A DNA stretch of 64,000 nucleotides from Haladaptatus sp. DYF46 (GCF_021083305.1 NZ_JAJFAY010000005.1:1-64000), one strand, 5' to 3'. Numbered from the stretch's first letter, positions 36,637-46,435 are shown. A program made the numbers and translations. The notes: a model not told the origin generated them from the sequence alone.

Positions 36637-38817
36637 ATGACGACAAACGGTACAAATCGTTCCGATCAGGAATCCCGAACGACACCAGAACTGGGACCGT
36701 TGTTCGACCCCGATTCGGTCGCGGTCGTCGGGGCGAGTCCGGAGTCGTTCTACTCGGGCAACCTCGTCGACAACCTCCTCGATTACGGCTTCGACGGGAC
36801 CCTCTACCCCGTCAACCCGAACCGGGAGGACGCGTGGAACCGCCCGTGTTACGACAGCATCGGGGACGTGCCGGAGACCGTCGACCTCGCCGTCGTGAGC
36901 GTCCCGCGCGAATACGTCGTTGAGGTCGTGCGTGCAGCGGGCGAGCGAGGAGTGCCCGTCGCGCTCGTCCTCACGGCGGGGTTCGCCGAAGCGGACGAAA
37001 CAGGAATCGAGATGGAGAGAAACCTCGCCGAGACAGCTGCAGAGGCGGGAATCCGAGTGGTCGGTCCGAACTGCATCGGTGTCATGGCCGCCCGGGGTGC
37101 GACACTCACCTCGACGTGTTCACGCGAACCCGAACCGGGAAGAATCGGTCTCGTCAGTCAGTCCGGGGCGCTGGCGTTCACGACGTTCTTCGAGCGGGCG
37201 GCCGATCGCGACCTCCATTTCAGTCACATCGTCTCGACGGGGAACGAGACGGATCTGACGCTCACGGACTACGTCGCGCATCTCGCCGGCCAGGAGAGCG
37301 TCGATGTCATCTGCACGTACGTCGAGGGAATCGACGAACCGGAACGGTTCGTGCGGGTCGCCGAGACTGCGATCCGGAACGGAATACCCGTCCTGACGGT
37401 GAAAATCGGGCAGTCAGACCTCGCGGAGGAGGCCACGCTCTCGCACACGGGGTCGCTCACCGGCGACGACGACGCCTGGGCGGCGGCCCTGGACCAGGCC
37501 GGTATCCAGCGCGTCCCGGACATCCCCGATCTCCTCGTCCGGGCGAGCGCACACACCGCCTACGACGCCCCCGACGGTACGGGCGTCTGTATCGCCTCGA
37601 CCAGCGGCGGCCTCGCGAGCCTGCTCGCCGATATGGCCGCCGAGCGTGATCTCACGCTCCCCGATATCGACGGCGAGACCGAACGTGCGCTGTTGGAGAT
37701 GGACGAACTCTTGAACTACGGTCAGCTACACAATCCTGCAGACATCCGGGGATATGGCGCCGAGGCACTTCCAAAAATCGCCGACGCACTCCTTGCCGCC
37801 GACGAGTTCGACTCCTACGTCTTCGCGATCGGCCTCTCGGGAGTGGACGACCGCGCGGCCCAAATCGCCGACGACCTGCAAGGCATCATCGAACGGGCGG
37901 AGGCCCCCGTGTACGTGCTCTGGACCGGACGAAAGGAACCCGACAACCCAGCCGAGACGCCGCCGTACGCCCGTCTCCGCGAGTCGGTCCCGGTCTACGA
38001 GGACCCGAGCCGGTGTCTCGACGCCGTCGCGTCGACGTACGACTTCGCGGCCGACCGCGACCGCATCGCCGACCGGCCGCCACGGCACTCGCTCCCCACG
38101 ATGTGCAGTAGAAGTAGTCAGAAGACTCACGATACCGACGCACTCGACCTCGACCTACCGAGAGGACGGGTACTCACGTGGAACGAGGCCGAGGCACTGC
38201 TCGCTACGTTCGACGTGCCGACGGTGGAGACCCGGTCGGTCACTGACGCTGACGAGGCGGCCGCCGCCGTGGAGTCGATGCGCGGACCCGCCGTCCTCAA
38301 AATCGACTCCCCGGAACTCCCGCACAGAACCGACATCGGCGCCGTCCGGATCGGTGTCGACTCTCCCACGGAAGCGCGGGAGGCGTACCACGACGTGGTC
38401 TCTGCATCACGAGCACACGTCGACGACAGCGACATCGAAGGCGTGTTGGTCCAGCCAATGGTCGACGACGGCGTCGAAACGATGGTCGGAATCGCATCCG
38501 TGGACGTGTTTAACTCGATCGTCACCGTCGGCGCCGGTGGTATCCTCGTGGAAGCGCTGGACGAGAGCGCGACGCTAGTTCCGCCGTTCTCGCGAGCGGA
38601 CGCGCGGCGGGCCATCGAACGCACCGTCCTCGGGGACCTGCTCGTCGAGCGGCGGGATGGTGACTCCGTACCAGTCGAGCAGGTCGTCGACCTGCTCGTG
38701 AACGTCGGGGACATGGCTCACTCGGTCGACGCCGTCGCCGAACTCGATTTGAACCCGGTTTTCGTCACCGAAGACGGCCCCATCGCCGTCGATGTACTCG
38801 TCCGAACCTGCGAGTGA
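36637..38817 (+). CDS. ADP-forming acyl-CoA synthetase
   Basis: A 726-residue fused alpha-beta enzyme that converts acyl-CoA, ADP and phosphate to acid, CoA and ATP, or the reverse. The alpha part (1-470) has the CoA-binding fold (GPLFDPDSVAVVGASPESF), VVGPNCIGVMAARG, IGLVSQSGALAFTTFFE and the phospho-histidine loop LSHTGSLTGDD near residue 270. The beta part (about 505-726) is an ATP-grasp domain with VLKIDSPELPHRTDIGAV and the end MAHSVDAVAELDLNPVFV. Substrate (acetate or branched/aromatic acids) is not decided. It lies inside the ABC cluster on the same strand, so use of imported or peptide-derived acids is a fair inference. Confidence 0.88.
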   Translation: MTTNGTNRSDQESRTTPELGPLFDPDSVAVVGASPESFYSGNLVDNLLDYGFDGTLYPVNPNREDAWNRPCYDSIGDVPETVDLAVVSVPREYVVEVVRAAGERGVPVALVLTAGFAEADETGIEMERNLAETAAEAGIRVVGPNCIGVMAARGATLTSTCSREPEPGRIGLVSQSGALAFTTFFERAADRDLHFSHIVSTGNETDLTLTDYVAHLAGQESVDVICTYVEGIDEPERFVRVAETAIRNGIPVLTVKIGQSDLAEEATLSHTGSLTGDDDAWAAALDQAGIQRVPDIPDLLVRASAHTAYDAPDGTGVCIASTSGGLASLLADMAAERDLTLPDIDGETERALLEMDELLNYGQLHNPADIRGYGAEALPKIADALLAADEFDSYVFAIGLSGVDDRAAQIADDLQGIIERAEAPVYVLWTGRKEPDNPAETPPYARLRESVPVYEDPSRCLDAVASTYDFAADRDRIADRPPRHSLPTMCSRSSQKTHDTDALDLDLPRGRVLTWNEAEALLATFDVPTVETRSVTDADEAAAAVESMRGPAVLKIDSPELPHRTDIGAVRIGVDSPTEAREAYHDVVSASRAHVDDSDIEGVLVQPMVDDGVETMVGIASVDVFNSIVTVGAGGILVEALDESATLVPPFSRADARRAIERTVLGDLLVERRDGDSVPVEQVVDLLVNVGDMAHSVDAVAELDLNPVFVTEDGPIAVDVLVRTCE

Positions 38818-38862
38818 GGCGAAACGTCAAGTGGCGAATCTTAACCAAGTGACCACTCTTTA

Positions 38863-39631
38863 ATGTGGTACTCCCCAAGAGGGTGCATACGTTTGGCCAA
38901 GGTGATTCAAAATTCTCCGCATCGAGTTCCAGACCATCCCGTCCGGTGTCGTCGAAGACCTCAATACGCAGTTCCCGGACGTTCAACGGATCGAGTTCGA
39001 GAACGCCTTCTACGCCGACGAAGGGGACTGGATCGAATCGCTGCTTGTCACGTTGGGCGGCGAGTTCGATCCCGAGGCGGCAGTCGAATCCCTCCCCCGT
39101 GCTGAACTGTTCCATCACGAACAGGTGTCGCCGGACGCTTCCAATCAGCAAACGTACCGATTGACCATCGTCGCCCACGAACCGTACCCGTTCATCCTCG
39201 GTGTGATTCTGCGCCAGAAGGCCATCCCGAATCGACTGAAACTGCACGGGGATCACTTTGACGGGGTTGTGACGGTGAAGGAATGGGAGGATTTCCGGCG
39301 GCTGGCGGATCGGATCCAGGAGCGGTTCGAGCGATTCGAACTCCTGAGCGTGAATCAGGTCGAGACGACCGGGGAACCGCTTGGAAGCGGACAGCTCGGC
39401 CGCGTGCTGCGGAACGAACTCTCCCAGCAACAGATGACCGTTCTTGAGGCGGCCCACTCGATGGGATATTTCGACGCGCCACGCCAGGCGTCGGCCGACG
39501 ATATCGCGGCGGAACTCGGCATCGCTCAGTCGACGCTCAGCGAACGCCTCCGGCTCGCCGAGAAGCGACTTTTCGACCTCGTCTTCTCCGGCGAAGGGGG
39601 TGCACCGAACGCCGAGTCCGACGACGGGTGA
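38863..39631 (+). CDS. Bat-type HTH regulator with disrupted 5' end
   Basis: From 38906 one frame reads FKILRIEFQTIPSGVVEDLN and continues through LFHHEQVSPDASNQQTYRL to the C-terminal HTH_10 domain (AAHSMGYFDAPRQASADDI, AAELGIAQSTLSERLRLAEK), stop at 39629. This is a bat-type haloarchaeal regulator. No ATG, GTG or TTG opens that frame before a TGA at 38903. The only upstream start, the ATG at 38863 (MWYSPRGCIRLAKV), is in another frame, and one extra base around 38903 would explain it. A late TTG at 39053 would cut the N-terminal domain. It may regulate the transporter genes downstream, if functional. Confidence 0.65.
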
Positions 39632-39835
39632 ACGGTCGGTTCCCGCTCGAACGTACGCTCGTGACTAATGGCAAACTATTTTATAATTGTATTTATATAT
39701 GATGTTTTATCGTGTTTTTCACAGTGAGTTCGGGTCGATGAATCCCAAAAATACGGGTGTGCATATAAAGTCTGATGATGATTGACGGGTATCGGGAATA
39801 CTTTCAGGCTGATAAGGTGGAAACGCGGTGTTGTG

Positions 39836-41746
39836 ATGTCGCAGGAAAAATCGTTCGAGATTGAGACAGGTACCACCTCTCGACGCCGGTTCATCCGGGT
39901 CGCGGGTGCGGCGGGCCTCGCCGGATTGGCAGGTTGCCAGAGCAACGGGAACAGCGACGGTAGCAGCGGCGATGGCCGTACCATCAAGACCAAGTTCTGG
40001 GATGAGTGGCCCGTCGAGACGAAGGGGAAGTCGGTCAACGACGAGGCCGTCCAGTTCGAGTACGATGCGGTCGAGGGTGCGCCCTTGTCCCCCGTGGATA
40101 TGCACTTCGCGCAGTCGGAGACGCCGTGGATGCGCGAGCACGCGTTGATGATCAAGGACTCGTTCAAGGCCCTCGGCGTTCCGACGAATCTCGTCAACGT
40201 TCAGCCGAGCACCAGGTACGGCAAATACTGGCGTGCGGACATCGGGCACCCGACGCCCGTGGTGATGAACCTCCACGGGCCGGACCCGCAGCGGGGACTC
40301 GACCCGAACCCGTTCCTGATGCGCGCACACCCGGAGACGGGAGGGAACTACTACAATTACAAAAACGACGAGATTACGAAACTCCTGGACAAACAGGCGG
40401 CGACGATCGGCGACACGAAAGCGCGCGCCGAGATCTGTAAGGAGATTCAGAAGAAACTCAGCGAAGACGCGTACGTCATCGCCTCCAACTTCCCTGACGT
40501 AATCACGGTGGCCAACACCGCCGATTGGAAGGGGTACGTCCCGACACCGGGGAACGGTACGACCCGCGACTCGTTCGTCTGGACGCAGGTGAACCTCCAG
40601 CCCCAGGGCGACTCGACCACGTGGGTGAAAGGCGTGTTCTCGGGGATGCAAGGAACCAACCTCCCCTGGTCGACCGGGGGAATGGAGGAGAAGCGTCTGC
40701 TCAACCTGTACGATGGCCTTTATGACGCCTCCCCGCAACTGGAAATCGTCCCCGGTCTCGCAACCGGACACGAAGTCGTGGACGACACCACGGTCGAGAT
40801 GGACCTCCGAAAGGGCGTCACTTGGCACGACGGCAAATCGTTCAGCCCCGAGGACGTGAAGTTCAGCGTCGAGCAGTACAAACAGTACACGGCCCCCCAG
40901 CAGGGGCCGTTCTACCGGACCATCGACAGCGTGGAAGTCGTCTCGAACACCGGAGGCGGCCGCATCCGGTTCAACCTCACCGAACCCGACGCCTCCTTCC
41001 TCACCCAGCGGGCCGTCCGCAGCGCCATCATCCCGAAACACCGTTGGAAAGACGTCGACAGCCCCGGACAGCACAATCCGAAGAATCCCATCGGGACCGG
41101 GCCCTTCAAGTTTGTCAATTGGGAGCAGGGAGCCGAACTCAGACTAAAGAAACACGAGAACCACTGGCTCTGGAACGACAAGGTCCGAAAGGAAATCCTC
41201 GGCGAATACTTCGTCCCCGGTGACGGCATCGACGAACTGGTTGAATCCAACGTTGGGAACGTTTCGACGCTCATCGGCGCGATGCAGTCAGGCGATATCG
41301 ATGCCATCGGGACGACCGTCTCAAACCAGCAGGCCGACCGCGCGTCCAAGGCCGACGGCGTCGAGAAGCAGACGTCCAAGAACTTCGTTCCGACCGACGT
41401 TCACCTCAACCACATCGTCCCGTTGTTCCGGGACAAAACGTTCCGCGTGGCGCTCAGCCACGCCGTCGACAAACAGGGCTTCGTCGAAAACGTGCTCGGC
41501 GGCCGCGGTACCGCGATTAAGGGCCAGCGTCTGATCACGAGCCTTCTCACCCCCTTCGCCGCCGAGACCGAACCGTACGAGTACAACGTGGAGAAGGCCA
41601 AGACGATGCTGAAGAAGGCGGGGTACACGTTCGAAAGCGAGGACACGCTCGTCTGGCCGGAAGGCGACGCCTGGGACCCCTTCGCCAAGCGCGTCAAGCA
41701 CGGCCACGCCACCCGGTCGGAACTCGACCAGCCCGACTTCTCCTAA
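39836..41746 (+). CDS. Peptide-type ABC substrate-binding lipoprotein, apparently circularly permuted
   Basis: A 636-residue exported protein. SRRRFIRVAGAAGLAGLAGC is a twin-arginine signal with a lipobox ending at Cys34, so it should be anchored outside the membrane. Segments match the SBP_bac_5 family but in swapped order. Residues 88-245 (FAQSETPWMREHALMIKDSF, GLDPNPFLMRAHP, NYYNYKNDEITKLL) look like the usual C-terminal lobe. Residues 275-636 start LLNLYDGLYDASPQLEIVPG and MDLRKGVTWHDGKSFSPEDV, the usual N-terminal lobe, and run to VALSHAVDKQGF and MLKKAGYTF, where the chain stops. The permease genes follow 5 bp downstream. Substrate is presumably a peptide or a similar small solute. Confidence 0.82.
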   Translation: MSQEKSFEIETGTTSRRRFIRVAGAAGLAGLAGCQSNGNSDGSSGDGRTIKTKFWDEWPVETKGKSVNDEAVQFEYDAVEGAPLSPVDMHFAQSETPWMREHALMIKDSFKALGVPTNLVNVQPSTRYGKYWRADIGHPTPVVMNLHGPDPQRGLDPNPFLMRAHPETGGNYYNYKNDEITKLLDKQAATIGDTKARAEICKEIQKKLSEDAYVIASNFPDVITVANTADWKGYVPTPGNGTTRDSFVWTQVNLQPQGDSTTWVKGVFSGMQGTNLPWSTGGMEEKRLLNLYDGLYDASPQLEIVPGLATGHEVVDDTTVEMDLRKGVTWHDGKSFSPEDVKFSVEQYKQYTAPQQGPFYRTIDSVEVVSNTGGGRIRFNLTEPDASFLTQRAVRSAIIPKHRWKDVDSPGQHNPKNPIGTGPFKFVNWEQGAELRLKKHENHWLWNDKVRKEILGEYFVPGDGIDELVESNVGNVSTLIGAMQSGDIDAIGTTVSNQQADRASKADGVEKQTSKNFVPTDVHLNHIVPLFRDKTFRVALSHAVDKQGFVENVLGGRGTAIKGQRLITSLLTPFAAETEPYEYNVEKAKTMLKKAGYTFESEDTLVWPEGDAWDPFAKRVKHGHATRSELDQPDFS

Positions 41747-41751
41747 CCACA

Positions 41752-42735
41752 ATGAGCTTTCGAAAATTCCTCATCAAACGGACCGCGATCGCAGCGATAC
41801 TGACCATCGTGTCGGTCAGCATCATCTTCGCGACGCTCCGGCTTCTGCCGAGCGATCCGTTCAGCGGTCTGGTCGCATCCGGATCGCTGACGGCCGAGCA
41901 GGTGACGCGGCTGCGGACGATGTACGGCCTCGACGAACCGATATACGTGCAGTACCTGAAGTATGTCAGAAACCTCCTCACGTTCCATTTCGGGGTCTCT
42001 CTCACGCAGCAACGGCCGGTCGGGAAAATCGTCATCCCCGCGCTGGTCAACACGCTCGTCCTCCTGTTGCCCGCACTCGTCGTCACGGCAGTCATCAGTT
42101 CGATCGCCGGCATGTACGCCGGCTGGAACCGCGGGTCGTGGTTCGAACAGGGGGCGATCGTGACGACGACGTTCTTCCGTGCGACCCCGATCTTCGTGAC
42201 CGGCATCCTCCTGCTCATCACTTTCTCGTACGGGCTGAATTGGCTACCCGCATTCGGAATGCGTAGTCCGGTGGAGAACCCACACGGGTACGTAGCGACG
42301 TTCCTTTCCGTCGACTTCCTGAAACACTACATTCTCCCCTTCACGGCATCAGTACTGTTCTTCAGCGGCGACTTTCTGATGCTGGCGCGCAACTCGATCG
42401 TCGAGCGGAAGGGATCCGAGTTCCTCAAGCTCCACCGCGCCAAGGGGCTCTCGGAGCGGGAACAGCTCGCCCGCGCCGGTCGCAACTCCCTGCTCCCGCT
42501 GGTGACCTACTTCGCGCTCCGGACGGGGATGATTTTCCAGGGAGTCATCACGTTGGAAGTGGTCTTCGCGTGGCCGGGAATCGGCCGCGCGCTCGTCCAG
42601 GCGATACTCAATCAGGATTACCCGACGGTCCAGGCCGCCGTGTTCATCATGGCACTGGCGGTCATCGTGATGAACCTCACCGCGGACCTCGCGTACGCGA
42701 AACTCGATCCGACGATCGAAGCGGGTGACGTCTGA
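41752..42735 (+). CDS. ABC transporter permease, DppB type
   Basis: A 327-residue permease with six membrane helices. The family marks are ATLRLLPSDPFSGLVASGSL after the first helix, LRTMYGLDEPIYVQYLKYV, and the ATPase-coupling loop LHRAKGLSEREQLARAGRNS, followed by GVITLEVVFAWPGIGRALVQA. It forms half of the membrane channel with the next gene product. It starts 5 bp after the binding protein stop and ends 1 base into the start of the next gene, so translation is coupled. Confidence 0.9.
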   Translation: MSFRKFLIKRTAIAAILTIVSVSIIFATLRLLPSDPFSGLVASGSLTAEQVTRLRTMYGLDEPIYVQYLKYVRNLLTFHFGVSLTQQRPVGKIVIPALVNTLVLLLPALVVTAVISSIAGMYAGWNRGSWFEQGAIVTTTFFRATPIFVTGILLLITFSYGLNWLPAFGMRSPVENPHGYVATFLSVDFLKHYILPFTASVLFFSGDFLMLARNSIVERKGSEFLKLHRAKGLSEREQLARAGRNSLLPLVTYFALRTGMIFQGVITLEVVFAWPGIGRALVQAILNQDYPTVQAAVFIMALAVIVMNLTADLAYAKLDPTIEAGDV

Positions 42736-43655
42736 TGTCCGGATACTCGCTCGACGTCGATACCGTGAGAGAGCGCCTCAGATCCGAGCTCGATCGCGCG
42801 TCCCGGATGATGAGCATCATCTGGCAGGATACCGCCGCGAGGGTCGGTCTCATCGTCCTCACGGTCTTCATTTTCATGGGACTGTTCGGCCCGTACATCG
42901 CCCCGCACCATCCGATCGAGGACACCCTTCGCCAGGATTATTCGATCATGAAACTACAGGAACCGAGCTCGAAAGCGCTCTTCGGAACGACGTCCTTCGG
43001 GAAGGACGTCCTCAGTCAGTTCCTGGCTGGTGCCCAACCAACGCTCATCATGGGGTTCTTCGGTGGCGTCGGAACCGGCGTGTTGGGCTTCCTCGTCGGA
43101 CTCACGAGCGGCTACTTCGGTGGCCGAGTCGACGAGGCACTGATGCGGCTGACCGACCTCACGTTCGCGCTTCCGCTCTTGCCGATGGCACTGGTGATAC
43201 TGTCCTTCGTGACGCCGAACGTCTGGCTCATCACCGCCATCCTCGTGGTCTTCCTCTGGAAAATGCCGGCACGAGTCATCCGTTCGGAGGTAATGACGGT
43301 TAAAGAGCGGACGTTCGTGAAGTCGGCCCGTGCGAGAGGGGCGAGCCACCTCCGGACGATGTTCCTGCACGTCGCACCGAACGTGCTGGGCATCGGCTTC
43401 CTCTACACCGCGTACGCAGTCGGGTGGTCGATCGTGGTCGGGGCGTCGCTCGCGTTCCTCGGCTTCGGCGACCCGACGACGACCTCGTGGGGGCGGATGC
43501 TACAGCAGGTGTTCCGGTCGGGCGCGATCCGGGTCGCCTGGTGGTGGGTCCTTCCGCCGGCGTTCGGTATCGCTGCCGTGACCACTGCGGTCTTCCTCGT
43601 CGGGCGCGCCCTCGAGGAGATCGTCAACCCCGAACTCAGAACGGAGCAAGAATGA
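42735..43655 (+). CDS. ABC transporter permease, DppC type
   Basis: A 306-residue permease of the DppC/OppC class. It has an N-terminal helix (ARVGLIVLTVFIFMGLFGPY), the periplasmic-side motif FGTTSFGKDVLSQFLAGAQP, five further helices, and the coupling loop SARARGASHLRTMFLHVAPN that docks to the ATPase. FLGFGDPTTTSWGRML is also typical. It pairs with the DppB-type protein. The start codon overlaps the previous stop by one base, and its stop overlaps the following ATPase start by 4 bp. Confidence 0.9.
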   Translation: MSGYSLDVDTVRERLRSELDRASRMMSIIWQDTAARVGLIVLTVFIFMGLFGPYIAPHHPIEDTLRQDYSIMKLQEPSSKALFGTTSFGKDVLSQFLAGAQPTLIMGFFGGVGTGVLGFLVGLTSGYFGGRVDEALMRLTDLTFALPLLPMALVILSFVTPNVWLITAILVVFLWKMPARVIRSEVMTVKERTFVKSARARGASHLRTMFLHVAPNVLGIGFLYTAYAVGWSIVVGASLAFLGFGDPTTTSWGRMLQQVFRSGAIRVAWWWVLPPAFGIAAVTTAVFLVGRALEEIVNPELRTEQE

Positions 43656-45745
43656 GTCTACTCGAAGTCAACGACGTGAAGATCACGTATCGGACCGCAG
43701 ATGGCGAAGTGCATGCCGTTAACGACGCCTCCTTCTCGATCGAGGAGGGAACCAACTACGGCCTCGTGGGTGAGTCCGGATCCGGGAAGTCGACCCTCGC
43801 GAAAGCCGTTCTCGGACTGCTCGACGACAACGGTGCGGTCCGATCCGGGAGTGTCACGTTCAAGGGTCGCGAACTCGTCGGTCTGTCCGAGCAGGAGTGG
43901 CGGGACGTTCGCTGGGAGGAAATCGCCTACATCCCGCAGAGCGCGATGGACTCCCTCGACCCCGTGATGTCCGTTGGTGCGCAGATCCGCCAGTCGATTC
44001 GCAAGCACAGGAACGTCTCGAAGGCCGAAGCCAACGAGCGCGTCGACGAGGTCTTCGAAATAGTCGGGCTCGATCCGGCTCGAACGGACGAGTATCCCCA
44101 CGAGTTCTCCGGGGGCATGCGCCAGCGGGTTGCGATCGCGATGGCACTCGCGCTCGACCCCGACCTCATCATCGCGGACGAGCCGACGACGGGACTGGAC
44201 GTCATCGTCCAGGACAAGATCGTCCACAAGCTGATGGAGATCCAGGAGGAGATCGATAGCTCCCTGCTGTTGATCACCCACGAGGTCGGCGTCGTCGCGG
44301 AGACCTGTGACGATGTTTCGGTGCTGTACGGCGGGAAGGTGATGGAGCAGGGGGACACGTTCGACGTCTTCGATGACCCGCAGAATCCGTACACGATGGG
44401 GCTGAAAAACGCCTTCCCGGAGGTCGACGAGTTCGACGAACAGGCGATATCCATCCCGGGTTCGCTCCCGGACCTCACCGACGCACCGACGGGGTGTGTC
44501 TTCCGTAACCGGTGTCCGTTCGCGACCGAGCAGTGCGAAACCGATCACCCGCCGCTCGTCGAAAGCGGCGACCAGGTTTCGGCCTGTTACTACGCCGACG
44601 AGGCGAACGACATGCAGGAGCGGGCGAGGGACCCCGAAACGTGGGGCATCGATGCGCCGGAGGAATCCGAGTCGCGTGACTTGGGGGAGGTCATCGTCGA
44701 GACCGACGGGTTGGAGAAGTGGTTCGAACAGTCACAACCCATCCTCGATGACCTCCTCGGCGAGGAACCGGACTACGTCAAAGCCGTGAACGGCGTCGAT
44801 CTCGACGTCCGCGAGAGCGAGATCGTCGGCGTGGCCGGCGAGTCCGGGTGCGGAAAGTCGACGCTCGGCGAGGTGATATCGGCGCTCCAATCGCAGTCGG
44901 GCGGGGAGATTCTCATCGACGACGTCCCGGTCGAAGATCTGCTCGATGAAGGGACCCGGGAGTTCCGCTCGCAGGTCCAATTCATCTTCCAGGATCCGTT
45001 CGACTCGCTGAACCCGAGGCAGCGGGTGCGGGCAGCGGTCGGCGAACCGCTGAAAATACAGGGATACAGCTCCGACGAGATAGATCGCCGGGTCCGACGG
45101 ACGCTCGCGGACGTGGGACTCAATCCACCGGAGAAGTACCTCGACCAGCACCCCAATCAACTCTCGGGTGGCGAGCGCCAGCGCGTGGCCATCGCGCAAG
45201 CGCTGGTACTCGAACCCAAACTGCTCATCTGTGATGAACCGGCCTCGATGCTCGACGTCTCGCTGAAGGCGAACATCCTCAATATCCTGCGAGAGATGGC
45301 CGACGAGCGAAACATCGGCATCGTCTACATCTCTCACGACCTGGCGAGCCTCTCGCAGATCACCGATCGGCTGGCGGTGATGTACCTCGGCCAGATAGTC
45401 GAACTCGGCGCCACCGACGAGGTCGTCGAAAACCCCAGACACCCGTATGCGGCGTCGCTCCTCTCGGCTTCGCCGAAGGCGGACCCACAGATCGACCGTC
45501 AACGGGTGCTGCTCCCGGGCGAACCGCCGAACCCGGTCGAGTTGCCGGGGGGCTGTAACTTCGCACCTCGCTGTCCGAAAGCCACCGAGGAGTGTCGACG
45601 GGACGACCCCGCCCGCTCGGCGTTCACGAACGGTGACCACGAGGCGGCATGTCACTTCCCGGTCGAAGACATCGAGAGTGAACTGCTGGCGCAGTACGCA
45701 CGCGAACGCGAGCGAGCGGAGCGTGAACCGGTCGAGGAGGTATAG
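43652..45745 (+). CDS. Peptide-type ABC transporter, second fused double ATPase
   Basis: A 697-residue protein with two ATPase cassettes. Cassette 1 has GESGSGKST near residue 38, FSGGMRQR near 151 and [12 protein letters not shown]. Cassette 2 has GESGCGKST near 397, LSGGERQR near 505 and [12 protein letters not shown]. Both carry the peptide-transporter cysteine tails ([24 protein letters not shown]). It starts at the ATG at 43652, overlapping the DppC stop; a longer frame to 43424 lies inside dppC and is not real. It is closely parallel to the protein at 34381 but clearly diverged, so the cluster has two such ATPases for one permease pair. Confidence 0.9.
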   Translation: MSLLEVNDVKITYRTADGEVHAVNDASFSIEEGTNYGLVGESGSGKSTLAKAVLGLLDDNGAVRSGSVTFKGRELVGLSEQEWRDVRWEEIAYIPQSAMDSLDPVMSVGAQIRQSIRKHRNVSKAEANERVDEVFEIVGLDPARTDEYPHEFSGGMRQRVAIAMALALDPDLIIADEPTTGLDVIVQDKIVHKLMEIQEEIDSSLLLITHEVGVVAETCDDVSVLYGGKVMEQGDTFDVFDDPQNPYTMGLKNAFPEVDEFDEQAISIPGSLPDLTDAPTGCVFRNRCPFATEQCETDHPPLVESGDQVSACYYADEANDMQERARDPETWGIDAPEESESRDLGEVIVETDGLEKWFEQSQPILDDLLGEEPDYVKAVNGVDLDVRESEIVGVAGESGCGKSTLGEVISALQSQSGGEILIDDVPVEDLLDEGTREFRSQVQFIFQDPFDSLNPRQRVRAAVGEPLKIQGYSSDEIDRRVRRTLADVGLNPPEKYLDQHPNQLSGGERQRVAIAQALVLEPKLLICDEPASMLDVSLKANILNILREMADERNIGIVYISHDLASLSQITDRLAVMYLGQIVELGATDEVVENPRHPYAASLLSASPKADPQIDRQRVLLPGEPPNPVELPGGCNFAPRCPKATEECRRDDPARSAFTNGDHEAACHFPVEDIESELLAQYARERERAEREPVEEV

Positions 45746-45747
45746 AG

Positions 45748-45933
45748 ATGCTGGGGACCCCGTCGCCGGATGCAGTGGTCGACGCGGTACCAGTGACCGT
45801 TCCGGTTCGAGGGGACGCGAACCTCGAAGCCGTCAACGATACGCTCGACATCGAGCTACCGGAGAGAGGAGTTCGAATAACGGAACAGCGCGAGCAATCA
45901 TCCGGGAATCCATCGGTGGAGGGACGGCGCTGA
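45748..45933 (+). CDS. Small uncharacterised protein
   Basis: A 61-residue frame that begins 3 bp after the ATPase stop, with a good GAGGAGGT about 7 bases before its ATG. It contains no recognised domain (VTVPVRGDANLEAVNDTLDI is the most regular stretch). Placement and ribosome binding site favour a real gene, but the GGAGG also encodes the end of the ATPase, so chance is possible. Confidence 0.4.
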   Translation: MLGTPSPDAVVDAVPVTVPVRGDANLEAVNDTLDIELPERGVRITEQREQSSGNPSVEGRR

Positions 45934-45976
45934 CCCCGCCGAAGTTTCCACGACGAACTATTCACGGTGACAACAG

Positions 45977-46435
45977 ATGACGATACTTACAGCGGTTGGA
46001 GAGGAACTGCACTCGAACGGAACGATCTCGGTCGGGTACGACCTCGCGACGACGTACGACGAGCAGTTAGTCGTCCTGCACGTCATCCCGAAGGAAGATT
46101 TCAACAAACACAAAGCAGCGGTCAAAGGTACGCCGGCGTACAACAACTTCGCCATCGGCCGGGAAGAGCAAAGCGGCGCTGAAATCGCCTACCGAGCCGT
46201 CCATGAATCGCTCGACGACTACGACCCGGACCGGGTCGAAACCAGGGGACGCGTTGGAAATCCGGCCGAGAAGATACTGGCCGAAGTCGAGCAGAGCGAC
46301 CCCCGTTACCTCGTGATCGGCGGGAAACGACGGTCGCCGGTCGGGAAAGCCATCTTTGGGAGTACGGCACAGAGCGTGTTGATGAACGCGTCCTGCCCCG
46401 TCGTTTCGATGGTCAGTGGCGGAGGGAAGGGCTGA
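45977..46435 (+). CDS. Universal stress protein
   Basis: A 152-residue single UspA-type domain. LVVLHVIPKEDF is the second strand with its loop, and YLVIGGKRRSPVGKAIFGST, then AQSVLMNASCPVVSM, is the nucleotide-binding G-x2-G-x9-G-S/T region. It lies at the end of the ABC transporter cluster on the same strand with a 43-bp gap. The first strand is unusual: it reads TILTAVGEELHSN without the usual D-G-S. A regulatory or stress role only is implied. Confidence 0.82.
   Translation: MTILTAVGEELHSNGTISVGYDLATTYDEQLVVLHVIPKEDFNKHKAAVKGTPAYNNFAIGREEQSGAEIAYRAVHESLDDYDPDRVETRGRVGNPAEKILAEVEQSDPRYLVIGGKRRSPVGKAIFGSTAQSVLMNASCPVVSMVSGGGKG

Noticed and set aside
39719..41074. A 451-codon open frame on the minus strand
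   Set aside because: Antisense to the binding protein gene. The plus strand has a signal peptide, lipobox and family motifs, and this frame has none.
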